This document shows, one piece after another, positions 44,589-56,104 of a DNA stretch of 64,000 nt (within the stretch, counting starts at the first letter, position 1; each line of letters starts with the position of its first letter). The stretch spans positions 20,253,185 through 20,317,184 of the forward strand of contig CM070719.1 of the NCBI GenBank assembly GCA_036346275.1. Direction: 5' to 3'. The position numbers and the translations under genes were made by a program. Below the pieces are notes generated by a model. That model was given only the letters and a program-made list of their open reading frames with translations, had not been told where the DNA came from and ran no database searches. This stretch comes from Otatea glauca. Its lineage: Eukaryota > Streptophyta > Magnoliopsida > Poales > Poaceae.

Positions 44589-45860
44589 GAAGCACACGGA
44601 GGAGGTTTAATGGTGCACTTCGGAGTAAATAAGATTGAGGATATCTTAGCAGATCACTTCTACTGGCCGAAGATGCGAAGGGATGTGGAGCGCTACATTA
44701 GCCGATGCACCACCTGCAACAAAGCTAAGTCTCGACTAAACCCTTATGGTTTATACCTACCTCTTCCTGTTCCAAATACTCCTTGGGAAGATATTTTGAT
44801 GGGCTTTGTTTTAGGATTCTAGGGAAGGGGAGGGACAATATATTTGTATTTGTAGACCAATTTAGTAAAATGGCTCATTTTATTCCTTGTCGAAAGAGCG
44901 ATGATGCTACACACGTTGCTGATTTGTTTTTCAGGGAATTTGTTCGATTTCATGGAATGCTAACGACCATTGTGTCTGATCGAGATGCGAAGTTCCTTAG
45001 CCACTTCTGGAGAAGCTTATGGAATCGACTAGGAACAAAGCTGCTGTTTTCGACAACATGCCATCCACAAACAGACGGCTAGACAGAAGTTGTCAACAGA
45101 ACTTTATTGACTATGCTATGTGCCATCTTGAAGAAGAATCTGAAGATGTGGAAAGACTGTTTACCACACGTCGAGTTTGCCTACAATCGAACCAAACACT
45201 TGACGACGAAGTTAAGCCCTTTTGAAGTAGTATATGGGCTCAATCCTCGAGCACCCATCGACTTACTTACACTACCAACATCGGACAAGCTTAACTTCGA
45301 TGCCAAGAAGAAAGCAGAACTTGTGCTCAGGATGCACAAGATTGTCAAGGATAACATTGAGAAGACCAACGAAAGGAATCGGCTAATTGGTAGCCAAGGC
45401 AGAAAAGAGGTTCTTTTTAAACCAGGGGACTTAGTTTGGTTACATTTAAGAAAAGAAAGGTTTCCTGATTAGAGAAAATCCAAACTTATGCCAAGAGCCG
45501 ACGGTCCATTCAAAATTCTTGAGAAGATCAATGACAACGCCTACAAACTTGATTTTCCTGAATGGCATTAGTCCGACGTTCAATGTTTCTGACTTGAAGC
45601 CATACCTGGGAGAAATTGATGAGTTTGAATCTATGATGACTCAACTGCAAGAAGGAGAGGATGATGAGGACATCCTAACCACTAATCCATCCATAGCCAA
45701 TGCTTACCAAGGACCAATAACTAGAGCTCGAGTCCGACAGATAAATCACTTGGTGAGTTCGTTTCTAACTATTCCATTTGATATTGGCCAGAATGGGTTC
45801 CAGCGACCGTATAGAGTTTCAAAAGTCCACAGTGTAAACTTCATCAAAAATCTACAATAA
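44589..45860 (+). pseudogene. Gypsy integrase, interrupted, first catalytic Asp changed
   Basis: After a TAG at 44586-44588, the zinc-binding part (HFGVNKIEDILADHFYWPK, CTTC) and the core follow. The first acidic residue of the D-D-E triad, usually in an MDF motif, reads MGF (about 44801-44809). The second (VSDRDAKF, about 44976) and the Glu (TEVVNR, about 45084) are present. Stops occur at 44820, 45079-45081 and 45470-45472. The C-terminal tail (PYLGEIDEFES) runs into the truncated LTR. Confidence 0.85.
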
Positions 45861-46164
45861 AGAGAGATTGCAACTATCTGGTTCTTGCTTGTGTTCACGA
45901 TTTCGCAAGTAAGATCTATCAGAATTGAAGTAGGTGATTGTAAGGTTTCTTAGTTCAGCAGTCTATTCAGAAACCCTTGAAGTTGTCTCATCGAGACTTC
46001 ACTAAATCGGCTTGTCTATTCATCGGCTAAACTGTCATAGTCGCTCTTTGGCCAATGGATTGACAAGTAGTTATCGTACCTGAAGGAAGATTGGGAAACA
46101 CTTCAGACACCTCCATCGGCTAACTGTCGCATTCGCTATTGGCCGACAGGATGTGGTCGCATCA

Positions 46165-48945
46165 AATGCTTTAACAAATTTAGTTCACCTCAATAAACTC
46201 CACCAACATCACTAGGAAGTAGCTTGTCTCGTGCATCTTCTTCCCAAAGGATGCCATTTCCCATGTGGCCACGTCAAGGTTACTACCAACACCACCCGAT
46301 GCTTGTGCAAGCCGCCCTTCTCATCCTTCGGTCCCATAGTGCTCACATCTAGCAAGTTGTCTCCCACGTGCATGGGCTCAGCCGGATGGGACAGGGTGCA
46401 CGATGCAACGTCGTCACCAAACCACGCCGACGTGTCGTTGTGATAGTAGGAGTATCGTGCCATCGCCAGGTCTCGCTGTCGCCATCATTAGGGATGATGG
46501 GATGGAAGGGCCACTGGCCTCACCCCCACTATTGTCTTCGAGGAGGAGGACAGGCTGGGGAGAGCCCCTGCACTCGAGCTCGTCTTTGAGCTACATGTGG
46601 TGGCATTTTCACCTAGCAAGAACCACGGAGGCGCCCGGGATGAGCGGATCTGGTGTCGGCGTGCTTCGGGAAGGACATATCTGACAACGACATGGCTACA
46701 CTACATTGGATCCAGTGTTGCTATTGACGGGAAGAAGCATAGAGAATGTCTAGATGTGGCGGTGCCGTCGTTGAGGAAAAACCACACGGGTGGCCGAGGA
46801 TGACGGATGTAGAAGCCAAAGCCAAGGAAGACACTAGATCGTCCCTTTGAAGGCCATCTCTTGTCGCATTGCTGTAGATCTGACACTGCTGCTCACCTGC
46901 TGTGTTGTCATGACGCCATCCCCCAGCGGCTGTTGTCGATATCCAATGGCCTCACTACCATCATTGAAGGAGAGAGAGACCCAAAGGGAAGGATGAGGGG
47001 AGAGAGAAGAGGGATTAGATTTTTATGGTATGAGTTTTACAGATGGGATCCACACAGGTATTATGTCAGGTACGTGTGTTGTATTTAAGTTTTGTATTTC
47101 AACCAAGCAATTTCGTGCATGAATCTTGATGGAAATATAACCAAGCAATTTACATAAGAAAAGCATGAAGCTTAGGTTATTTGTGTGTGGTTTGTGGGTG
47201 TGTGTTCTATATATGCTTCAGAGTCTTCAGAATTCCAGCCAGCCAACTTTGTCACATAACCAAAATTTAATTTTAGTATTCCTCATGTTGAAAATTTTGA
47301 TAGAACCAAGCCATCACAGAGATGGTTTTATTTTCACATTATTATACAAGCCAAGAAAAAATATTTATATATAATCATTTTAATCTTTGTCATAAATTGT
47401 TTCTTTGAATTTTGTTTCACTTCCGTTTCTATGGTAATTTGCAAAAGTGTGCTGCCCTTTACCTATATGCATGACACTCATGATGCAACAATCATCTACA
47501 TGCTTCAAACTATGATTGTACAGAAACATAGAAATGTTCTGTACAAAGTTTCATTTTTAACGATGGGTATTTAATTTTGATTTTAGTTTTATATTATGTA
47601 TATGAAGAAAAAAAATCATTTCAAGCTGTTTTAGAACATGCAATACAATAATTTTTTTTAATCCATAGCAACACACGGGCATTTAGCTAGTACTATTTAA
47701 AACAGGAAGTTAATGGTACCTCTCTCCTCGAAGGTACACATCCTCTCACAAAAATATTCCGCACTGACGAATGGGTCTAAAATCAGCTCGCTAGAAACTC
47801 GGATCCCTATCCTTGCACACCCGCCCTATCATCGACAAAATCCATCCAATCGTGTTATATATTCTCCACCAACTAACCATCGGATCCTCGATCTATCTCC
47901 CACTTCATCACATGATGTACCGCTGTCGCCTACCTCCTCTTGTTCATCTTCATCGAAGTGCTTGTTGGCAATCATTGCATTTGTTAATTATAGTGACTTA
48001 TATCTTATCTTTTAGAATTTGAAAATGTTTATAGAATGAATCCTAATAGAACTAGGATTCCCACTGATACGGCCTAACTAGTAAACTAGCGGACACGCGT
48101 ACAATGGCCAGATCTTTTGTGGTTCAAGTACTGAATAACAGTGTGCATTCTTCTAGTCTAAACCAACAAGAAGGCTCACCAATTAATTCAGCAGCAACAC
48201 GCAAGACGATAGATGGATCAAGCTAGCAGTGGTAGCATCAGCCGATTCCTAATGCAGACCCATGCTCATGCACACCTCAACGCCCGAACAAGTTCAAGGG
48301 ATCAATGATCCAGCAAGCAACCTCCATGTATCCAGCGGAAATCAACTTGACTAGATGAATTCAACTCAGCAACTCATAAGAACAGGAAATCAACTTGACT
48401 AGATGAATTCAACTCAGGAACTCACAAGAACAGCACTCGATATGGTCGCCTCATGGTGTTTTTTGTTCTTCTGATTTTTCTTATAATTGAAGTATGAATT
48501 TGCATCTTGGGTATAAAGGATATCAGCTCATAACACACTCGGATTAAGAGATAGACGCGAACATGAATTCTACTAGATGAGGAATCGAGCTACTAATTTG
48601 GAACAGAATCAGTTCCTATGGAAATTGGAATCGGAATCGATCTAATCCGTATATGGAACGCTCCTGGACTTTCTGTCTGTTTCTGGCTTGAATTCCACGC
48701 ATCTCAGGTTTGTCTCTGGCTGCTCACGACACCATTCATGCCACGGCCCAACTGCTGCACCCCCTCGGCCTACACTGCACACCATCACGCCCTTAATTTG
48801 CTGGTGCTCCTGCCCTTCCTCGATCTTATAGCGCACACACCGTGCACCCTTCGTGCTGCATGCTTCGTCCTAAGGACATGCCTAGCCACAAGCCCTGCCT
48901 GTTCTCCATCCCCACACACACACACCCCACACCCCCCAAACACAG
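46165..48945. other. No gene recognised (46.2-48.9 kb)
   Basis: A moderately GC-rich stretch at 46200-47000 has overlapping open frames on both strands but no known domain. 47100-48100 is AT-rich. 48337-48432 is a 48-bp tandem duplication (GGAAATCAACTTGACTAGAT...). A short CA-rich run precedes the hAT element at 48954. Confidence 0.4.
48337..48432. repeat. 48-bp tandem duplication
   Basis: The unit starting GGAAATCAACTTGACTAG at 48337 repeats at 48385 with few differences (CAGCAACTCATAAG versus CAGGAACTCACAAG). Non-coding. Confidence 0.85.
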
Positions 48946-48953
48946 TTGGCCAT

Positions 48954-49885
48954 CAGTGGTGAATCCAGGATGAAAATAAAGGGGCACTTATGTTAAAGTT
49001 CTAACTCAAGACAAGTATACTAATGATACATCTACCGATCTATTGCCAACCAAATTGAATCAAGAGACAAAAAAAATCAACCAGTCAATAAAATATAAAT
49101 TATCCCTTATCACTTAGTTACCATCAGAAGACGGCATTCAGGCATTGCATTGGGGCTTGGGGCAATTTTTTACACCGAGCGATCAGTGGGCACTGGTGAA
49201 TCTCTGGGCTCTGGTGTCCGCGTCCTGACGATCAATCCGAGGCTGAGAGGCTCCTCGGTCGCTCCTCCTTGCGATCGCCTCGATTCCTCTCCTCTGGGCT
49301 CTGGCGATGCTCATTCGACTGTCGGCTGGACGGCTCTCCGAGCGGACGGCGCTCAGAGCGGCTGATTCCTCTCCTCTGGCGATGCGCGTTCTGCCGCCGA
49401 CAACGACGCTGTCACCCAAACGGCCGAGCCGCCGCGCGTGCTCGTCTTCTCGGGCCTTTGCCGCCTCTCGACTACCCACTTGCCCCGGCGCCCCGCCCAA
49501 CGCCCTCGACTCTGGGTCTCTGGCGCCTGTCAGTGCCGGCTTGTCACGGTGAGTTCTCGTGAATCGGCCACCCGCCTGCAAGATGACACTATTCATCTCT
49601 CCGACTTCCGGTGCTGCGCTATAGTAAAGGAGGCCTCAGGCCGAGTACTGTAACAGGTTTAAACCCATGAGAGTAAGGGAGTCTATGACTAATTTTGATG
49701 GCCCACTTGCCCAGTAATATTGTTTTCTTCTTACATCTTACTCCTAGTTCCTAAACCTGTCGATTTACCACCATGACGCCATGTCTCTGCTTCTTTCTGG
49801 CATTGGGGATACTGGGAGAGGGGGGTTCGGCTGGCTGGAGGTGGGGCTGGCGCCCCAACCAGCCCCAACGGTAGATCCGCCCCTG
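48954..49885. mobile_element. hAT-like non-autonomous element with GC-rich core
   Basis: The left end is CAGTGGTGAATCCAGGATG at 48954. The complement of the right end (49885) is CAGGGGCGGATCTACCG, an imperfect inverted repeat matching the CAGGGGCGGATCCA group of plant hAT elements. The flanking 8-mers TTGGCCAT (48946-48953) and TTGGACAC (49886-49893) match at 6 of 8. The core at 49230-49600 is GC-rich with open frames on both strands and could be a captured fragment, but I cannot identify a source. Confidence 0.6.
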
Positions 49886-50363
49886 TTGGACACACCTTCC
49901 TCCCTCTCCACCATCATACTTTCTTTCGTAGTAGGGTTCCTTACTTGCCTCAGAGAAGAACTAAATAGGCTATATAAACTCATGGGGTGGTCATGAAGAT
50001 CCAAGCAACCAAGAAGCCGCAAACTAACTCATTCAAAGCAAGATGTGCACAAGAGGATTAGAGACTAGGTTATTCTTTAGCACTACAATCTTGTATAGGA
50101 CAAGAATCTAAAAGTTCTAAAAGATTTGAGAGGTTCTGAGAGAGCAAAAACCCATTCTCTTTTGAGGTTATACTTAAATAATTTGTGATCGACTTCGTCA
50201 ATTCTTCTCTCTCGTCATGGTTGCTTCATCGCTGTTACTTTGGTTCTCTCTACAAGATTCATCTTTTTCGTTTTTGAGATTGTGCACTCTCATGCCATAT
50301 CTCACAATACTCTGATCCGATATGAGGTCTACTACACATAAGAAAGAGTATCAAAGTCTAACA
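49884..50363 (+). mobile_element. Ty1/copia 5' LTR
   Basis: It starts TGTTGGACACACC and ends AAAGTCTAACA, with matching inverted ends TGTTGGAC / GTCTAACA. A TATA-like GCTATATAAACTC lies near 49969. It is followed at 50366 by a tRNA-Met-type primer site, which fixes orientation. The first bases overlap the right edge of the hAT element, so the hAT probably inserted at the LTR start. Confidence 0.7.
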
Positions 50364-51515
50364 AGCAGTATCAGAGCTAAGGCCGGATTAATCAAATTTG
50401 TGAGAAGGTCGGTAAAGTGTTAGATGGCATGAAATCAAGATTGATGTAGACGATGTGGAATCAAGTGGAGAAATTTGATGGTGGAGAAAATTTCAGCGTA
50501 TGGTAATGTGTTGAAGGATGTTTTTGTCCAGCAAGAGTTTATCGATGCTATTGAAGGGAATAAACCAAAAAAGTCATCCGTTGAAGACTGGAAGGTGATG
50601 AAGCTGAAGGCTGTCAGAACAATCCATCTATGTCTCTCTGATGAGGTAAAATACTAGAAGATCAATGTGAATTCATCGAAGAAATTATGAAAGGAGTTAG
50701 AAGAATTGTATATGGCAAAGTCATTGACAAACCGGTGGGTGCTGAAACAATAACTGTACAGGTTGCACATGAATGAAAGTACACGGTTCGTTGACTATCT
50801 CAATATCTTCAACAAACTTATCACACAACTTATTAGTTCAAATGAGAAAATTAAGGAGAACAATAAGGTCGCCATACTTTCATCATCTCTACCACCATCA
50901 TGGGGGCAAATGATGATGAATATTCTCATCGAAAAAAGCACTCTGAACTTTAATGAGGCAGTTGCATATATGTTGGAGGTGGAGTTCTTGAAAAATCCAT
51001 CGGAATCTTCTTTCTCGGGTGATCAAGCATTGACTGCAGTAGGTGTTGCAAGTAAAAGCAATAGTTACATGAAGAAGGGTAAGAGCAAGGATACATGTAT
51101 ACTATATATGTCACGAGGAAGGTTATATGATAAAAAACCGTCTAAGTTTGAAGCAAATGAAAGGTGCATGTTTAACGGTGGTAGTAAAAGATGATTTGGG
51201 CATACTTATCGTCAATCAATCAAGTATTTTGTTATGGATGGATATTAGATTCAGGTAGTTGCTTCCACATATATTCGGCAATCGAGATGTTTTATGAAGG
51301 ATCTCTATGCCCAGCACATGGAACTGTCCACTTGGCTGATTGCATTACTGTAGTGAGAACAATTACATTAGAGATGCATGATGTAGCACATCGCACATTG
51401 ATGAAAGTTCGGTATGTTCTAGACTTAAAGCATAATATAATATCTGTAAGATCGCTTGAACTCAAATATGGTGAGTTATCACTTCGAGGTGGAGTCATAT
51501 GAATTACTTGCAAAT
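50364..51515 (+). pseudogene. Ty1/copia primer site, gag and protease remnant
   Basis: The primer site AGTATCAGAGC is at about 50367-50377. Gag is visible as EDWKVMKLKAVRTIHLCLSD (about 50582-50641), then NESTRFVDYLNIFNKLITQL (about 50770-50829) and SLPPSWGQMMMNILIEKSTL (about 50889-50948), as in copia UBN2-type gag. The protease-start-like GWILDSGSCFHI is at about 51238-51273. Many stops occur. Integrase, reverse transcriptase and the 3' LTR are missing, so the element is truncated. Confidence 0.75.
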
Positions 51516-53464
51516 GATAGGTAATTATGAAAAGTATCTAGAGCAATGGATGATACCGATTGATGTGTAAAACTAAAGTAAAGTCAATCAATGGGAGGTC
51601 TGATAAAAATACTGATAAAGAGAAGGGAATTGCGTCATCAACAATAGGTACACAAATATCAGCTGTAGTTATGTGCTGAACTGCAAAAACGACTGCAAAA
51701 TCTAGCATACTCAAAGGCGAAGGCGCGAGCTATTGAAAAAAGAAAGATGTGACGGGACAAACCACGTGGTACGATAAGTAGGTAGAGCTTAAAGGTGGTA
51801 CAAACCTATGGTATAGAAAGTTTTAGTAAAGGGGTGTAGTTAACTAAACTACATAAATAAAGAGTTCTTAGGTATAAAGCTCGAGAGGCCAAATCTGAAC
51901 ACCTACACGTATATTGTGATGATGTGCGTGAGTCTTTATGGTAGGAGCACTCCTAAAGGAGGGAGGAAAAAAATTAAAAAAAAATGTAGACTCTACTGGG
52001 AGCGAATTTTTATAGGAGCATGATAACTTTAATGAATAATAGTTAAAGTGGAGCGAGTCTTTGGACGGTGCCAACAAGTCCACACGGACAATGGCCAAGA
52101 TACCCTGCAGTGGGCATGGCGATGGCAGACTCTGAGCCTCTGAGGCAGCAGCTAGCTATGACACGCGATGCAAGGAGAGAGAGGCGGCGGCTTGCGCCGC
52201 CGCAGCCTCCCGGGGCGCAAGCGGGCGAGTTTTGGCAGCTGTAGTTGGCGTCGCGGTGATCCGTGACGAGGTGGCGGCTCCCCCGCCACTCCGTGGACTG
52301 TGCAAGGATTCTGATTTGCTGATGCAAGAAGGTCCAATCCCCATTTTGATGTAGTAAATTCAATTTGTTTGGTGTCCTTGCAGATTGAATCTGGTTATGG
52401 GGAAGAATAGAAATTCAAATTCCTCCCCACCGGAACATTGTTGGCTCTCGAGACTACTATCGGCCTCTTTATGGTATTATCTCTTGTTGAAATTTTCGTT
52501 GCCCATGCACCATGAAAGAAAATTCAGTTTTGTCGACACTGGTTCGATTTACATGGAAGATGAACACTACTGTAAGCTTAATTAGAAGGTGCATGCCGTC
52601 AGTCGTTCTGATTTCTTTGAATCAGTAATTATTATAGTGCTTTCTTGTATTGAATTATAGCCTACCATTCTGTTCATATGGTTCTTCATTTTAATTGGTG
52701 TATAGACACTGCAACGACCTTCTTTTGTTCGTTCATGACATATAATTTGGTTCTGGTAGTTAGCATGTTCTATTCTGTTTTAGTATGGGTGTTACCAGCC
52801 GATAAATCTGCAACTTAGTAATAGTTTATACAATTAAATTGCTTAACTTTCTATTGGAGATTTGTCTTTTGGAGAAGGATGCAGTAAGCGAACAGGGTAT
52901 AATGAAAACACAAGTCACTGGCTAGCAAGCCATCACCTGCGCAAGAGTGCATCATGCAATGGATTGGCAGCCATGGCTGACAGCAATGGTGGTTTGGCAT
53001 GGCACTCAATGCGATTGCACAGAAGCGGCGATGAAGCTTTCGAGGCGCAAGGGTAGCCCACTAGGGCAGCGCCGTGAGGAAAAAAATTCTATAAAACCGG
53101 GTGCTTTGTAACATCTACAGCATCATCTTAGAATAAAGACACATAATATATATTGAGAGAAAGAAGAAGATTTAATTGTTTTGAGATCTGTATTTACTAT
53201 AGGTCTAATTTTTGCAAGGGAAGCTACAAGGCATCCGGTGCCACATAATCTTTTTCCCTGTCAATGGCCAGCTCAACTGGAAAGAGATAGTGGAGTGGGT
53301 TTGATAACTTAACAACCAGGGGGTTGCAACAAACCATACCGCCTCTTCTTCGCTATCGAAGTGAGTCCCTCCCCCCCCCCACCCCCCAAAAAAAATCTTG
53401 TAGGGGTCCAATTTGGTGGCGAGTGGCACAATGCCACAGCAGCGGTGCAAGACGGGTATGAAGG
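51516..53464. other. No gene recognised (51.5-53.5 kb)
   Basis: Mostly AT-rich. A GC-rich patch lies at 52130-52300 with self-complementary GGCGGCGGCTTGCGCCGCCGC. Open frames on both strands lack domains. A run of C (53369-53390) precedes the hAT copy B flank. Confidence 0.4.
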
Positions 53465-54912
53465 CAAAGGTTCTAAATCTTGTCGAATTTTGGATCACTC
53501 CGAAATCTAAACTAACGGTTAGATAAAAAAAATTTGAAATTGTTACAGTAACTCAAAATTTCGTTTTTCCTCAGCGAAATTTCATGTTTTTTGGCCGGTT
53601 TTGAAACTTTTAAGGCTGGATTTGGTCCAATAACCATTAGGAAAGTCATCTCCTATGAAAATTTGTTGAAAAAACGAATTTTTGAGACATTTTAAAATTT
53701 TGGCAAAAACACTGTCAGATTTTTATAAAATTGTACATGCTTGATAATAAGCTGAAAATTTTATGGTACTATATATAGTATCTTATAATCATACATAAAA
53801 AATTTCAAAATAATTTAACTTAATTTGTTATCCTTAAAAAATAAAAAACAGAATGAACATAATTGGGACAGTTACATTGTCAGAATTTTATAAATTTTCT
53901 TGAGTGTGATTATGATCTAAATTTTTTTGAGAGATTAATAATTGCCTTAGTACCATTATATAAAATTTTCAAAAAAATGCAACGTATTTTATTTGGTCAA
54001 TCAAATCTATGTAAGCATTGAACTTCGTTTGTTATATTATATTTCAAAAATAAAAAAGAAAAGAACATAAATGGTACTGTGCCTCGTAAGAATTTCATAA
54101 ATTCACTGGAGTGTGATAATAATTCAAAATTTTTATGAGATATTAAGAACTTCCTTATCACCCTTCTGTAAAATTTTCAAAAATTTTAAACTTTTTAATT
54201 GCTAAAGCAAATCTATGTATTGATCATTAGGCTTTTATCAGGATTTTAAAACATTATTTGAGAATGATCATCATCTAAAAATTTTAAATCAACATTAATG
54301 TTACATCAGGACTATCCAAAAAAAATTCAAAAGTTTTTAACATTGTTTAGATAATTTTTCATTTTGTTCAAGTTTACCGGTAAACCTTTTAACAGAACAG
54401 TAGTACTGTTCGAATTTTTAAAAATTCATACAGTTTGATCATTATCTGAAAATTTTATTAGAGCATTAGAGATACATCATAACCATGCAAAAAAAATTCA
54501 AATGTTTATAACGTGGTTTGAACCATTTTACATTCGGTTCACAATTGCCGGTCAGTGTTTTATCAGGACAGTAGTAATTTTTGAATTTTTAAAAATTCCA
54601 CACACTTCAGAATAATCTGAAATTTTTATGGCAATATCATCTGTGTCAGGACTCTCCAAACCAAATTTTAAAATATTTTGACATCGTTTGTCCCACTTTT
54701 TTCCGTTGCAAAAAGGCCAAAATTTCGGGTATTTCGCCCAAAATTTCCGTATTTTTCGGCAAATTTCGTTTTTTCTCGGTACAAAACGAACCGGATTTGA
54801 ATTTTGGCTTTTGAATTTCGAACGAGATTTGTTCGAAATATTCAAATTTCGCTATAATTTCAGATTCCGGTCCTGAGCAGTATTTTATCCGAAAACGAAA
54901 TTTGAATCCTTG
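53465..54912. mobile_element. hAT-like non-autonomous element, copy B
   Basis: It starts CAAAGGTTCTAAATCTTGTCG and ends AAATTTGAATCCTTG, collinear with copies A and C, including the internal decayed tandem units. A clear 8-bp duplication is not seen. Instead, about 50 bp of flank are similar on both sides (ATGCCACAGCAGCGGTGCAA at left, ACGCCACAACAGCGGTACAA at right), indicating a rearrangement around the insertion. Confidence 0.75.
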
Positions 54913-55496
54913 GATGTGAGGCTGCCACGCCACAACAGCGGTACAAGATGTGTATGAAAGCAAAGGCGTGATGCGGGGCTGCGGCAGCAGAGCTGAGGAC
55001 ATGGTGTATGACAAGCACGATGTGCGCTAAAACGGAGGCAAATGGCGTAGGGCAGTCGGAGACTAACAAGGTTTGGCATGTTAGGATAATAGTTTTTCTT
55101 GGGCATTGAATCAGTAAGAGATAAAAAGAGAGATGAGGAGAAAAAAAATAATGCCATGGGAACAGGACTCCGGAAGAGTGAGATCGGTTTAGAAAAAAAA
55201 AGATATTTCATAGATTTTTTTAAAACTAGAAAAATACTATAGTATTGATAAACTACAAAATTTGTTGCACATAAACATTTCAAAAAAATTTGATACTATG
55301 GTATTTCCCAAAAACCATGGTATTCTCTAAAACCCCCAAAATACTTTGTATCCAAACATGCCCTAAAATACATTGCATGCTATATTATATGCATAGCTTA
55401 AACAAACAAAACAAACATCACCTGAAAGCCACAAATTAAAAAATACAACAATATTGTAAATTGAACTACAGCCTCATTCTCCTGGAAATTCAATGG
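54913..55496. other. No gene recognised (54.9-55.5 kb)
   Basis: Copy of the copy B flank (to about 54965), then AT-rich sequence with no coding content. Confidence 0.45.
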
Positions 55497-56104
55497 GCAA
55501 ATTTGGATATATGCAACTTCAAAACCTTGCAATTTGAGAAATGCCACTCAGTTTCTTGCTCCTTTTGCAAAATGGCACTCAGTTTCTTTCTCCCTTTGAA
55601 AAATGCCATTATCCCCATATTTCCTATATTTCTAAGCTTTTTCTCCTCTTTTTCCCATGTAATCTCGAATAAATTTCCCAAATTGCCCCTGCCCAGTTTG
55701 TATTGAATCAGTCCACATCAATCCATACTTTCAAAGCCACGTCAAAACACCGAGCCATCTCTTTCTTCGACCAGAGCAAGCCATGTTGAGCAAGAACAGC
55801 ACCCCGTCTTCTTCCTCTTGCCGACGTATCTCGGCAGGGCAATCCGACGACAGCGACAACAACCTCACCTCAGTACCATCAAAGGTGGCGGCATCCTCGG
55901 CCAGCATCAGCAAGAATCTCGTGGGCGCGGCGGCACGCGGCATCCATGGTGAGCTTGGCAGGTAGCTCCATGCCAGGGCGGCATCCACGGCGAGAAGCTC
56001 AGGGGCGGGACAAGGGGGCCTGGTACGGACCTCAAGTGCGGGGCGGTGGCAACGATGAACTCAGTAGCGAGGCGACGACGACGAACCTGGTGGCAGGGCT
56101 GCAG

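Larger units (their letters stand above)
40045..46164 (+). mobile_element. Ty3/gypsy retrotransposon, degenerate, with truncated 3' LTR
   Basis: Primer binding site, gag, protease, reverse transcriptase, RNase H and integrase lie in that order, the Ty3/gypsy arrangement, ending in a shortened 3' LTR (about 45797-46164, end GGTCGCATCA). Compared with the upstream copy, about 400 bp (matching 37882-38289) are missing from the 3' side at 45796. The two LTR copies differ at many positions, indicating an old insertion. Confidence 0.88.

Noticed and set aside
46212..46890. Open frames on both strands in a moderately GC-rich stretch
   Set aside because: No domain or homologous family recognised; short and overlapping in several frames.
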